A stretch of 64,000 nucleotides of DNA, taken from assembly GCA_022059125.1 (NCBI GenBank), contig JAEUWY010000002.1:3844001-3908000 (forward strand). The letters are read 5' to 3'. Under the pieces are notes generated by a model that was given only the letters and a program-made list of their open reading frames with translations, did not search any database and had not been told where the DNA came from. The stretch is from Corynespora cassiicola (lineage: Eukaryota > Ascomycota > Dothideomycetes > Pleosporales > Corynesporascaceae). Each line of letters starts with the position of its first letter. Within the stretch, counting starts at the first letter, position 1. Position numbers and translations under genes: made by a program. This document shows, piece after piece, positions 18,912 through 31,291 of the stretch.

Positions 18912-21900
18912 ATGGCTGTGGGCAGGCTTCAGGCAGCATTAGCTGCTGCAACAAACGAGGTGACAGTGGCTGCTGCCAACATCAACTTCGACTTCACGCT
19001 CGTCAAGGTCGAAGCACCAAAAGAATATGCAGGGCTTGGAAACATACTTTCAGCAAAGCGAAAAGACAATGCAGAGCATGGGTCAAGCCATATCCTTGCG
19101 AGACAACTCGGTGCTCTCTTCGAGGGCGTCTGCCCTGCAACCCCTAAGCTCCTCGAGGCATACGGCAACCGAGCCTCTGAGATTGCGAAATTATCCAAGG
19201 ATAAATCGGGTCCATACATCAACACCATATTCGGCGAATACACAGGAATCGATGGGACATCTATCTGGGCTGCAGCTACCTCAGCAAAGGCTTCGCTACA
19301 TGTCCACTTATTAGCTACCCTGCTTGCACGAATGTGGACAGCCCCACAAGCGATCGCGATATGGGTGGAGATTGTAGCAGAGCGTAAAAAAGACATCGCA
19401 CGTAAGCTCGAAAACGAAGAACCTGTTAGTTTCGCACTAGCAGCAGCAGCAGCAGGACAGGAAATATCTCGCTCTCAGCTCGCTGCATGGGACGCTAGCG
19501 CCAGGGCATGGCTACGCACCGCGGATGATGTTTTCCATCGAAAACAGAAGCAGCTGGAGCTGATACTCAAGAACATCAACCTCCCTGTCGATAGTGGTCC
19601 GGAAGTATTTCCAAGTGTCATCAAGGCCTGGATAATTGCTGTCGAAACTATGGACAAACTCGTCTCAGGTATGCCACAAGCAGTTCAAAATGGTGCTCCA
19701 TTTCTAGGTCTGTCTGCCTGGCACCTGTACCCAGATATGAGTGTTTTCAGTCCTCAATTGGTTGAAGTACAGATGGAAGATCCACTCATAGCAAAAGGGG
19801 GTATACTATCCCTAGGTCTGTCAACCACACCTCGTACCCCGGAAAAGAGCAATGGGGTGTATTGGTCTCTGTCTTTGGCACAGCTCAGATACTATGGACT
19901 ACCGGTCAAGGTTGAGCGAGCCTTAGAGACTGAGGCTAGGATAACATTCCAACAACTCAATTTGATCATCTTCGCTGCTCTTCTTGCCATATGGGGCCTT
20001 TCTGACTCAGAAGGCGAAGTCGCTGCGAAAGTTTTCATTGCAATGGTGGATCTGGTTAACCCTATTGCTTTGAGGTCAGCAATTGAAATCGACAAAAGAT
20101 TTCTGAAATTTCTCAAAGATGGGGCCTGCGCCTATATTGAGCGCGCAGACAATCATGATCTGAAGCGGAAGTTGATTCAATTAGGTCGAAGGAGGGCTCG
20201 AACGCTCTTTGGTCGCTATGGTAGAGCAAGCGATCATGATGATTCTTTATTATTCGGTTTACTCAAACCGCATATATTCATGAGCTCTTTACTAGATCAT
20301 GAGTGCCAAGTTGATTATTTACGCCACGCAGCTTCCCGGTTGGCCCACGATGAAGCACCACAGGACGAATTTCTTATTCGTTATATGCAGAAAATCACGC
20401 CAGCACCACACGATAATCAACCCGAATCCATGGAAAGTAACATAACTGAACGATTCCAGATCGATGAGGTTTTGGAAACAAGTATTATGCTCCGCACGCC
20501 TGTGTCTAAGTGCGAGGATGCAGGTGATGGGCAAAGCACAAATATTTGGGTTCAAGAAAATCCACAGGATCGGGAAATTATTTCCAAAAGCACCAATGGA
20601 GCTTCTGACGACAATAAAGCACATACAGAAACATCTCCCTATCATTTGAAAGAGTATGCCTCTACTGCGAATAAATCGACGTCAGAACAAGCCGAAAATG
20701 ACGATCACCCAAACATTGAATATAAAAACAATGCCCAGTGGTACAGGCCCAACATGCCCATATCCTATGACTTTGCGTTTGCAACAGCTGTCTCTCACGG
20801 CCTATCACATCACAGATGGGTGACTAAACATGCCCACAATGATGTATATGCAGGGATTGAAGACATTACCTCAGATGCTAAAGAAATATTCAACTCTTGG
20901 GCCGAATGCGTACAGATATACAAAGCAACGAACCCAGATGCTTTCACCTATCACTTGTTATTAGGTGACCCTAATGAAGCCGCCCTCTTCTCACGACACA
21001 TATCAGAATATACATCCAAATCAGATGCATCGATAACATTGGAGGACGTTCAATGGTCTTTAGAGCGCAACATGCTCAACCCAGTCACCCTTTTCAATCT
21101 GGTATTTGATGCGTCAAGTGCTAGAAGTAGGGTAAAAGGCACGCTCTTGGCTATTTCGTACGCTGCCATTGTATACGATAACCTGCCTGACGCCACTATT
21201 GACGTTGGCATTCTCAAAGAGCCCATCTGTGAGAAACGGTGGGCGAAAGAGGTAGCCAATGACTATGGCGAGAAATATGCCAGCCTATCTCTGCCCACTA
21301 TATTCTCGCTAATAGCTTTTTTCGAGTCTGGAACTTACAACGTACCTTTGGAACAGCTGGAGAACATCATCGCTCTTTCTTCTGTCAACTCAATATTTGT
21401 CTCGCAATCTGTAGGTCAATCATTTCCAGAATTCTGTGCTTTTCGTTAATAATCACTAGCTGTTACAGGATCCATATGATTCACTTCAAGAACCCCCCAA
21501 GGTTCGGCGAATTCTTGGGAATGTCGGAAAACCTGGAATTACCTTCATGGTACCTCCACAGGAACCAATGATGAGGAAGCATAATCCAGAAAGTTGGAGA
21601 ATAGCTGCGTATCTTCCATTTGACGGGCGACACGCGCAGTCATTCGAGGACACTTCTATCCACCTTTCTTTCACGGAATATGATATTCCGATGTATGATG
21701 GATCACGCGGAGCTCGCGATACCCAGATCTTTTTCTTGGAATCTGTATTATCTGTACAGGACAGAGGAAAATGGGTTGCTGATGTCGATCCTCTGTTTAT
21801 AACAAGCAGGGTCAAACAACAACCACCCGGCTGTATTCGGCCGTTATCCATTCAGTATCCCTGTCAACACCCGAAAAATCTGAATCTAGATAAGGATATC

Positions 21901-22116
21901 ATTGCTGTTGATAGTTGGGACGAATTACTAGACATCCCAGATGGAGTCTTTGTTATTCGAACGGGCAATAACTGGGCCGCGAAACTGGCCTGCGCTTTAA
22001 TCATCTACCAACAGATGCAGAACTCTTCTAAAGCATTTGCTGTTACTGTATGCCCAGATGTAGTCTGTTGGTCTTGCTTGCACCACAGCTTTCAGCACCA
22101 TGCTTACATCTACTGA
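18912..22116 (+). CDS. Large protein of an expanded fungal family of unknown function ('MAVGRLQ' family)
   Basis: Exons 18912-21410 and 21469-22116 (58-nt intron) give 1048 aa. The N-terminus MAVGRLQAALAAATNEVTVAA is the hallmark of a family that I recall as many paralogues of unknown function in filamentous ascomycetes. Other family blocks present are GALFEGVCPATPKL, FGEYTGIDGTSIWAAATS, SAWHLYPDM, GVYWSLSLAQLRYYG, and in the C-terminal part FDGRHAQSFEDTSIHLSFTEY, SVQDRGKWVADVD and SWDELLDIP. No signal peptide or membrane segment is obvious. The middle (about 500-610) is a poorly conserved polar linker. The copy looks intact, without internal stops. Members often sit in variable regions, and its place beside a P450/methyltransferase pair fits that. 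Confidence 0.8.
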
Positions 22117-22549
22117 GATTGAGGCAGAAGAATAGAAGGGCTTGAACGGCCAGCAGGGGTGGACAAGGAACCCTTTTGGCGACAGAGATAGCAGAATTTG
22201 CCTCTATTGTTTTATTTTTGTCATTTGTTCGGCCTTCTCAACGCGTCGCTCATTCAGGGTTTCTTTTGAGAACTTGTTTCGAACTTGGTAATTTGTACTT
22301 TTTGTTATCATCAAAAACAGTGATAGAAATAAACACATACTTCCTTCTACAAACGATGAAAAGCTCAATAGAGTGATCTTTAGTAAAATAGATGTAGCTC
22401 CAATACGTCTTGTGAGATAATTGATGCCTAGGTAAGCAAGAATAATGGCATCATATGGGATTGCCTGCAGTCATGAGAGTCGTTTCTGTCCAAATAGAGT
22501 AACGTAGCATTATCGAGTAAACACCCTCCGCTAATACTACCAACTCCCC
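22117..22549. other. Convergent intergenic region
   Basis: About 430 bp between two 3' ends; AT-rich, no supported gene or repeat. Confidence 0.5.
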
Positions 22550-24219
22550 TCACTCCCTCTCCGTAACGTCTACCCACATATCCTTAATCTCGAAAAGCCC
22601 CATCGTATTAAACACCTTCCACGGCTCATGAGGGTTCGTAAGCGCAAAATCAAAATGCCTCAACAGCTCAAACACCACCTTGTGAATCTCAATCAACGCC
22701 ACCACCCTGCCCAGACAGACCCACCTGCCATACCCAAAAATCATGTCGTTGGTCTTGTACATGCGCGCCAACCGCTCCTTCTCCACAGGATCACTCTCAT
22801 CCACAAACCACCTCTCAGGCCGGAAGACCTCTGCGTCCTCGCCATACAGCCCCGTGTTCGTGCGGTGCATGTCAAACGCCGAGTACCCAATCATGGTGCC
22901 ACCAGGTAAAAAGTACTCTTGCCCCTCCACGGTGACGTGATCGCCAGCGGGCGGCACAACGCGCGAGAACAGATTCGCAACGGGCGGATGGACGCGCATG
23001 CCCTCGCGGATAACCGCCGAGAGATAAGGTAACCGTCGCGCCTCGGCATCGGGGATGATATCAGGGGCTGCGGGTGCCACGTTCGCCTTGACAGCGCCGT
23101 CGATCTCGGCGCGCAGTTTGGCGTACACGCGTGGGTGCGAGATGATGTACAGCATAATGATGCGAATTGAAGCGGCCGTCGTATCCGAGCCGGCGAGCAC
23201 CTGCTCAAACGCTTCCTGGAAGAGCTGGTCGCCCGTCAAGCCGTGGCGGATGAATGAGGCCAGCATGTCGGAGCGCTCGTCGGTCGACTTGAGGAGACGG
23301 TTCGACACCATCTTGCGGGCCTCTGCCATCATCTTGCCGAAGCCGCGCTCGTCCTTTTCGGAGGGGCTGATGGCGGGGCCGACGATGGGGACGTCGCGCA
23401 GCCAGGAGGTGCCGAGACCAAAGGACATGTTGGAGATGCGCAGGCCGACTTCTGAGGCTTCGAGGTAGTCGTTCACGTCTTCGTCGGCGAGGAGGTCGCC
23501 AAAGGCTTTTCCGAGGCCTACGGCGCTGATGACGTCTATGGTGAAGTATTGGATCTTGCTGGCCATGTTCATGGGCCTGGAGACTTCATTCGAGGAAGGC
23601 GAGGCGGCATATTTGCTCCTGATCAGGTTCACCAGCTGCTTGACATGAGTGTCGATGGAGGTCTCTAACCCAGGGTTTTCTTTTCCAGCATACTGCACGA
23701 CGCGTTACTTTATCGTCCAAGGTGGGACAGGGCGGTCTTACGCCAGAAGCCATCTTCTTTCGGCGGGAATCGTGCCTTTCATTGTTACACTCGGTAAAGA
23801 TGTTGTCCTTGCCTGGCTCGAAACGGGCGGCATGGTAGTACCACTCGGCGCGCTTGTATGGGGAGCGCACAGCGTTGATGCGTGCCCACAGCTCTGGCGA
23901 CGACGTGATCAGATGGTTTGGAGCTACCCGCGCAATGGGGCCTGTCTCCTATCAGCAAACTGAATACGCCGACTTCTCGTGTATGCATACCATATTTCTG
24001 GGTAACTTCGCCGTAGTAGCGATGCGAATCGCCGCTGATGACGGCCCTGGAGTGCCAGAGCCAAGAGAAGCCCGTGGAGAAGGGCCCCTTGAACCGTCTC
24101 AGCCTCGAATACTGGCGGTACCGGGCGATAGCAAAATAAGCAAAAACGACCAAAAGAGCAAGCTGCAGCAGTCTCTGCACGGCCAGGCCCCGCAGCTGGT
24201 GCAAAACGCCCGAATCCAT
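22550..24219 (-). CDS. Cytochrome P450 monooxygenase, ER-anchored
   Basis: Haem-thiolate oxygenase; substrate unknown. Exons 24219-23991, 23941-23742 and 23692-22550 give 523 aa, a normal length. I chose the ATG at 24219 because it lies directly before the membrane anchor (hydrophobic stretch within residues 8-30); an in-frame start at 24294 would add 25 polar residues. Motifs: I-helix AGSDTT at about 310-315, ExxR as EGMR at 373-376, FRPERW, and the haem loop FGYGRWVCLG at 462-471 with ligand Cys469. The loop has Trp where many P450s have Arg, which is common in fungal detoxification and secondary-metabolism P450s. It is divergently oriented from a methyltransferase 700 bp away, so co-regulation in a small accessory pathway is possible. 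Confidence 0.93.
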
Positions 24220-24919
24220 GGCGGGGGTTGCAGAATGTGATTGATCACAGGAGCGCTGGTGCGATCCCTCCGAAGTGTATGAGCGCAAGCGCAAGTCGTG
24301 GGCGGGCCATTATAAATCCCCCCTGCGACGGATGATTGCGCTCGATAACCCATATCGATGGCTGCTAGCTCTGACAGAATACCCGGCACGGCGCAATGTC
24401 CTGCCCTCTCGGAAATGGCGTCTAGCTCGACCGCGGGTAGAAGCGTGCGACAGTCGGCAGCGGGCGAGTGAAAAGTCGCGGGCAGCTGGGGGGTGGACGC
24501 TGGCGTCAGGCTAGGCTCGGTCCCACCGCCACGATAGACTAATGCGAGATGATTCCCTGTATCCACGAGTGCGGCCGCGCTTTTGCTCCAAGAGGTGGAG
24601 GCTGCAGGACCAACGTCCGGAACGGAAACAAGGCTTGGATGGCATCAGCTGTTGACTAGGGTGCTATGAAAAGGGTTGGGCCCGCCTTCGTGGACACGAG
24701 ATATCGAAATAATTTTTCGGATTGGTTGCTTTTCTGCGGATTTATAATGGGACTTGCGGTCTCCATCTTCTGCCATTCCGAGTCTGCGCTTCCGAGCATT
24801 CCGTAGTCTGTAGCAGCGCGTGGGCGTCCAAGTACCTGAAGCCACCTTCGGTTATCTTGTGATTTTTTAGTTGCTCCGATTCAAACCTACTGAGATATAC
24901 CACTGCAGATTTTGCCGGG
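24220..24919. promoter_or_regulatory. Divergent promoter between P450 and methyltransferase
   Basis: Exactly 700 bp between the two start codons. No supported gene. A TATAAAT-like element (ATTATAAATCC) near 24310 on the P450 side, about 90 bp upstream of its ATG, and TTATAATGGG near 24741 on the other side are possible core promoter elements. Confidence 0.5.
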
Positions 24920-26187
24920 ATGGCTTCGACTCCGCCTGCGCCTTCTCCAAGGAGTCCATTGTCTCCAGTACGCGACGCAGCCACACAAACCATAGACACC
25001 CAAGCTGCAGTTGGAGCCATTCCATCGGCACAGGCTGAAGCTGGACATGCTTCATCAACACAAGCTGCAGCTCACCCTCCCGCACCCGCACAGGCTGTCG
25101 CTGCATTTGCCAATGCAGCTCAGGTGATTCCAGTGGTAAGTTTGAGGAGACGACATGCTCGCCTTGAGCTTCCATAACGATGTACATCCAGGCGCAAGAT
25201 GATCCAGAGGACGCCGACTCAGCATTTGGCGACGACGATCTCCTGTCAGACACAACATCAATCCCTTCGACCATTATGCGGCACCGCTTCGAAAATGGAC
25301 GCCGCTACCACAAGTTCCGCGAAGGGGAGTACTGGGGCCCCAACGACGAGCAGCAAAACGACCAGCTCGACATAGCCCATCACATGTTCATACTCATGCT
25401 CGGCAACAAACTCCATCTCGCCCCCATTGTGAGTCCCCTGAAGATTCTCGATCTCGGCTGTGGGACGGGAATCTGGGCCATTGACATGGCAGACGAGTAC
25501 CCAGGTGCCGAAGTTATTGGCGTCGACCTCTCCCCCATCCAACCCACCTTCTCGCCGCCAAACTGCAAGTTCGAGGTCGACGACATCACCTCGCTCTGGA
25601 CGTGGGGCCCAGCGTCCTTTGACTTTATCAACATCCGCTGCCTCTATGGAAGCATTGCGGATTGGCCTGGACTGTATCAACAGGTATTCACGGGACTCAA
25701 GTCCGGTGGCTATCTGCACCAGCTCGAGATGAGCATCCAGTTCCGCTCAGACGACGGGACGCTCCTGCCAGACCACATTCTGAGCCAGTGGTCCGACATC
25801 TTCCACGAAGCAGGCGAAAAGTTTGGAAAGAGCTTCAAAGCTGTGTACGATCTCAAGCAATGGTATGAGCAAGCGGGGTTCGTTGACGTGGTGGAGAGGT
25901 GGTACAAGGTGCCTGTGGGCGGGTGGAGCTCTGATCCGCACATGAAGGAGCTTGGGAAATGGAACTTGCTGCATTGCCTACAGGGAGCGGAGGGGTGGGG
26001 CTTGTTTCTGTTGACCAATGTGATGCAGTGGACGGTGGAGGAGGCTCAGGTGTTTATTGCGAGGTTCAGGCAGGGGCTGAAGGAGAAGAGGGTCCATGCT
26101 TATTTCGAGACGTGGGTATGAAGCTGAAGGAGGAATGAACCATGCTAACAACCAGCCAGGGTCGTATTGTACGGGCGGAAGCCGTAG
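24920..26187 (+). CDS. SAM-dependent methyltransferase, LaeA/TAM-type
   Basis: Class I methyltransferase. Exons 24920-25135, 25192-26111 and 26160-26187 give 387 aa. Residues 1-85 are an Ala/Pro/Gln-rich low-complexity leader, followed by an acidic DDPEDADSAFGDDD segment. The Rossmann core has motif I LDLGCGTG at about 158-165, the acidic ribose-binding motif VIGVDLSP, the post-II region FEVDDITSLWTW, and LKSGGYLHQLEM. The last exon encodes only TVVLYGRKP, which matches the usual C-terminal end of this fungal family (VYGQKP-like). Family members include LaeA-type regulators and small-molecule methyltransferases of secondary metabolism. Which one this is cannot be told from sequence; its divergent P450 neighbour favours a biosynthetic role. 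Confidence 0.85.
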
Positions 26188-26475
26188 AAACGGGAGGCTT
26201 CACCCGAAATGGATGGAAACGCTGGGTAGTGCTAAAGATGGGAAGAGCGTGGATGGCGCTCTTTGGTTGGATGTACATAAATGTGTGATTAGATTGCGCA
26301 GAGCAATATTGAAACCTTCTCCGTCATCATGCCCGAGGCCCAACCCCGTCGGTGTCCATTTGCACATGATTTCTAAGCCTCTGCATGTCTTCAACGGAAT
26401 TCAAACCTGCCACTCTGGGCAGGTGTCCCTTATCGATAATACACCCTGGATAGCTTTAGCGAGCGCACAGACCAT

Positions 26476-27945
26476 ATGGCCCTTCATAGTGCGTTCCCAG
26501 CCTTCAAACAACTCGCTCCCAAGGTGTCGAGCGGATACGGAGCAGCCTCGCCCTTGCCCTCCACCATGAGGCCTGCATTGCACTCTCACTCGCTTCAGGA
26601 CGATGTTCCCGTCTACAACGCCCTCTCCTCCGAAATCAATTCGTCCGGCCAGTCGTATCCGTCTTACTCTCCATCGATCCACAATGTCGACCCCGCAAAC
26701 GAGCACAACCTCGCCGCCTACCGCGTTTCGTCACCCGACGATCAGCAGGGAACGCACGCCCACATAGACCACAATGGCATGCATCTCGATCCCAGTTTAT
26801 CTGGCGAGGCGACGGGAATTGGCAGGCAGATTCTGCCCAATTCGTCGCCAATACAGCAGCATCATGACTTCTCCCCCGCGAATCCCACCGCCAGATCAGA
26901 TTCCAGATCACAAAACCCTCCAACGCCGCCTCGAATACCCAATTCTGCGCCGCCAGGCCACTTTGACATGATGGCGCCTCCTCCAAGTACCCATCCTAGC
27001 TGGCAGGCCCTGCATGAATACGCGCAGTCTCACGCGTCTGCCCATGGCTACGCGCTAAGCATCAACACCACAGCTAAGAACCGGTCGCGCATAAAGCTCG
27101 CTTGTGTATGTTATGGAGCGCCTAAGAATACGCACAAACTCACGCCCGAGACGAGGGTGAGAAAGAACAGGGTCAGCTACAAGACGGGCTGTAAAATGTG
27201 GATTGAGGGCAAGAAGCAGGATGACGGGCTATGGGTGCTCAAAGTGGGAGAGCCTATGCATAATCATCCCGGAAGATCAATCGAAGGCTGGGCTGTACAA
27301 AGAAAGAGGACCTGGGGAGTCCAGGGCGGTCGCATCGGTTTCGGTGGCGTGACAGCAAAGGAAGAAAAAGCGCGTATGGAGAACATGGATGCGTCACAAC
27401 ACCTCAACAACGAGGGCGATGAGGGAGCTCAAGATGAAAACTCGGACCCCGCAAATCATAGCCTGGAACGCGGTGGGCTGGTCTGGAAGATTGTCGAGCA
27501 GGAGATGCTCCGCAAAGGGGCACCAGGACAAGGTCGCGACCGAGGTGTTGGTCGGACCGTCAAAGTGCTCGAGGAGCGGTTACCCGGGATTCACATCTTC
27601 AAGCGCGATGTATACAATATCCGCGCGCAGATCAAACGTGCCCGCAAAGCGGCAGGCCAGCAACTAGGCGAAGGACTGGATGCTTCAGACGGAGAAGAAG
27701 ATGAGCCTCCAGACGAGGAGACGCATCCGCATCCACCACAGCATCAGCAGCAGCAGCAGAATCACCAGGCTCAAACTCAGCACCTGAGCCAGCAACCCAG
27801 TCACGTCCACAGCCCCGCCGATCCAAAACCTCAAAACCCCCTCGCATCCCCTGCGCATCCCTCCCATCCCAACTCCTCCACATATCCCACCCAAATCGAC
27901 CCCCTCCTTGTCGCCCAATGCAACACGGCCCTGAAGAACGTAACA

Positions 27946-27976
<31 letters not shown>

Positions 27977-28374
27977 AACAACAGCAACAACAACAGCAAC
28001 AACAACAGCAACAACAACAGCAACAACAACAGCAGCAGCAGCAACTTAGCTCACCCCAGCCCCAACGCCACGCCCGCATCCATAGCCCCTTACCCCTTCA
28101 GCCCCAGCCTCAGCCCCAAATTCATACCCAGCCTCACGCGCACACACACTCACAAGCGCATACGCACATACATCAGCATGCGCAAACCCATGGTCCACAA
28201 GAGGAGCTCTCCGAGGTTGAGCGCTTGCGCAGGGAGGTCGTCGAGCTGCGCGCTGCACTCGCCCTGTGCAAGAAGAAGGTGGAGGAGAAGGATAGCGAGA
28301 ATGAGAGTTTGAGGGTGCAGGTTGAGTTGGCGAATATGGCGCTTTATAATGAGAGGGCGGGACCTGGAGGGTAG
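26476..28374 (+). CDS. FAR1-type DNA-binding protein with polyglutamine tract
   Basis: Single exon, 632 aa from the ATG at 26476 (a second in-frame ATG lies at 26566). Residues 1-175 are Ser/Pro/His-rich. The FAR1-like zinc-binding domain (WRKY-GCM1 fold) spans about 175-275: WQALHEYAQSHASAHGYAL, then the C-V-C pair, a further Cys in KTGCKMWIEGKK, and the MHNHP histidine motif. A Lys/Arg-rich segment (KRTW..., about 370-395) follows. The C-terminal region is very rich in Gln, His and Pro with 33 consecutive glutamines, and ends in a leucine/glutamate coiled coil (EVERLRREVVELRAALALCKKK). Such domains derive from MULE-type transposase partners and act as transcription factors; that role here is inference. 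No transposase domain is present. Confidence 0.8.
27946..28044 (+). repeat. In-frame CAG/CAA polyglutamine microsatellite
   Basis: 33 consecutive glutamine codons inside the FAR1-type gene. The outer codons are CAG and the centre is a CAA-CAA-CAG higher-order repeat, so much of the tract is imperfect at DNA level. Its length is expected to vary between strains. Confidence 0.95.
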
Positions 28375-28969
28375 CTGAAGGCTGTTGAGGAAAGAGATGA
28401 GGAAAGGGGGTGTGATTTTTGTCGATATGGTCTTGATGATACCCTTTGTAGCGCTGAGCTTGAAAAGTTTGTTATGTGTTATGCTTGTCAAGAGTAAGGG
28501 AAATGTTTTAATTGGTGATGATGTGACACGAAGTAGATTGGGGTGGAGTTGTTTTGCGGGTGGCTGTGATAAAGGGGCACTTCTGCAGGTCTGCATGATG
28601 ACTGCGGGTTGGTCACACTGGAGTTGGGCCAGAGGGTGCGGATGGTAGCCTAACGCCTGATTATTGCAGCTGTTGCCTTATCGTTGGCGAAGGCGAGCGA
28701 ATCTACATCCTGGCTATCAGCAGGTTCTACGCACAATCTGAACAGGATGTGCCTTGAATCAAGGCGTGGATAAGTGCGTTTGAATCTGACATGCATGATC
28801 ATACGGGTGAGAGCTTCCCGTCTCCCCCACTTTCCCTATTAAGACACTGGGACCCAACTTCATCCTCTATTGCCTTCAGTTCCTCACTCTACCTCCTCTT
28901 GATATTGCAGTGATTCGTTCTGTCCCATCGCAACATACATGCTAGCTTCTGCTCCTTCCGATCACAAAC
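28375..28969. other. Intergenic region upstream of the HET gene
   Basis: About 600 bp with no supported gene. A CT-rich stretch (28800-28900) precedes the start codon. Confidence 0.5.
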
Positions 28970-31291
28970 ATGCCTGATCACGATTCTTTCATAGCTGAGA
29001 TTCCTCCATGGCAGGGAGAGACGCTACCAAACGACCCCACCCAGGAGATGATCAGGTTAAAATGCGGGATATATGAATCCGATAAACGTCCTACCGCAAC
29101 TGGATCTTTTCTGGGATGCATCGACTTCTTCGGATTGGACTTGGCTTATGAAGATCACCCAAAGGTTCGTCGAATCGTTACCAGAACACTTATCAAGATA
29201 TATTGTATTGAGTATGTGTAGGAAAGAGAAGATGAAAAAATATGCTCTGGATGCATGGAATTCCCCTTTGTCGATTGGCTTTCGCACGAACCAAGCCCCT
29301 CTGGCGAACGGCCTGAGAAATGGTACCTGGGACGCTATAAGGACCTTTCCAAAAGGCGATACTGCACTCTATGCCAGTTTGTTTGTTCGGCCGCCAAAAT
29401 AGTCATTGGGACTGATCGAAGAATCTCACTTTCTAAAGCCGTGGTTTCATTAGATCCTTGGCCTTGGCCAATCAATCACCTGAAAGTACGACTCTCGTTT
29501 CAAGACTCTTTTGTGTATCCTGAATGGACCAGAATTCGAACTCTATCGAATTTCCAAATACTATCCGGCGAGGAAGTATCAAGAGAAATAGGGGTAAATA
29601 GTAGCTTACATACTAAATCTCGCAAAATATCTCTTGGGCTAGATTTTGGAATGATCAAAAGCTGGATATCAGATTGCTACAACAACCATGAACATTCCCA
29701 AGAATATACCAAGGTTCTTATAGGGAGACCAGATAAGGCAAAGGTGATCGATGTGGAGACAATGCATATTTCAGATGCTACGGAAGATTGCAGATACGTC
29801 GCTCTCAGTTATGTATGGGGAGGAGTAAGCATGGATATGATGCAGGAGGTTTGGAAGAAGGGTAACAGTTATCTGGATCTTAAGCCTATTCTTTCCAAGC
29901 TACCCGCAACGATCAAAGACGCCATATCAGTGGTCAAAAATCTTGGAGAACGGTATATATGGATTGACTCGATCTGTATCGATCAATGCTCGGAAAGCGA
30001 CAAGGCTCACCAAATCGGACAAATGGATCGGATCTATTCTTCCGCAATTCTGACTATCGTTGCGGCCACAGGCAAAGATGCAAATCAGGGCTTGCCAGGG
30101 TTGAGCGGAAAAGACAGGTTCCCGTTTCAGATCGAGCAGAGCACTGGACCCTATATGTTAAGAACAATTCTCCTTAATTATAGGGCTCATGGTATAATAG
30201 GAACTTCTCCCTGGAGTGAGAGAGGTTGGACATACCAAGAGCGCCTGCTCTCTAAACGACTCTTGTTCTTCACAAACCACCAGGTTTACTTCCAATGCAG
30301 ATTGGAAATCTGGAGTGAAGATACGACAAAGAAGGTTCGGCAGGATGATGTCACGGGAGATTTTCTTCATTACTTACAACTTTCTGGGTTAGACTTCTCA
30401 CATAAACGTTTGTTTTGTAGTCCGTTTGAATCATTCGTCTTTGAAATGTCCCGCAGGAAGTTTAATTACAAGTCAGACAAGCTTCGGGCATCCCTCGCTG
30501 CCTTGAAACTGCTTTCTTCATTGTATCAAAGTCCAATGCTCTGGGGCCTACCGGAGCGTGGTTTCGAGTTGTTTCTATTGTGGACGTATGAAGACCCTAG
30601 CGCTAGGGGTGAACGTTCACTAAACAATCTCAGGACGATTCATGGGTTTCCGACCTGGTCTTGGGCCTCGTGCTCTGCCCAGACAAGGTGCAGAATCTAC
30701 AGTGATGAGTCGAACACCAGCTCTTTGGTCACCTTCTATAAACTTCTCCATGGTGGAAATCTAGAAAAGGTGGAGAATGATTTTTTAGAAAAGTGTGAGC
30801 TTGAAAAGGTACAAGGATGGGAATATTCAAGAGAATGGAGACCAGAACGGTACCAGTGCCCTGATATCGATTTGGAAGCTTATTCGGCCGGTAAGATTCC
30901 CGGAGAACTCTCAACTGGCATTCTGGTCTTCTGGACAATTTCTGTTTCTCTAGTGGTAATGTATGATCCTGATGCCCATCAGAAAAAAGAACGGTCATTC
31001 CTTCCATTTGCCGTCTTCGATAAGACTGGAGATAAAATAAGCACCGACATGCCGCTAGCTCTGCCGCGGAAGTGGTGGGCTTCCCAAACCCAGAACACTT
31101 TCTCATTCATCGCAATAGCACAAAGTCCACATCCCAAGTTAGATCCTAAAAATGATTTTGCGAAGGGGATGGTGCTATTTATGGTACAATGGCAGGGTCA
31201 TCTAGCCTCGAGAATGGGAATAGTGTGGATCCCGCTCGCGAAATGGGAGCGACTTCAAGAGAAAGCCTGGAAATTGATACATCTGGGCTAA
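28970..31291 (+). CDS. HET-domain (heterokaryon incompatibility) protein
   Basis: Exons 28970-29164 and 29222-31291 (57-nt intron) give 754 aa. Splicing joins YEDHPK to EREDEKICSGCMEFPF, restoring the Cys-x2-Cys motif usual ahead of HET domains; a second CTLC motif follows. HET blocks are all present: YVALSYVWGG at about 257-266, YIWIDSICIDQ at 310-320 and SERGWTYQERLLSKR at 397-411. HET proteins trigger programmed cell death when incompatible strains fuse. Individual family members have other or unknown partners, and no NACHT, WD40 or patatin partner domain is visible here. The reading frame is intact and the region is more AT-rich than its neighbours. Confidence 0.9.

Noticed and set aside
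22550..31291. Secondary-metabolite cluster
   Set aside because: There is a P450 and a methyltransferase but no backbone enzyme, transporter or pathway-specific zinc-cluster regulator in the window.
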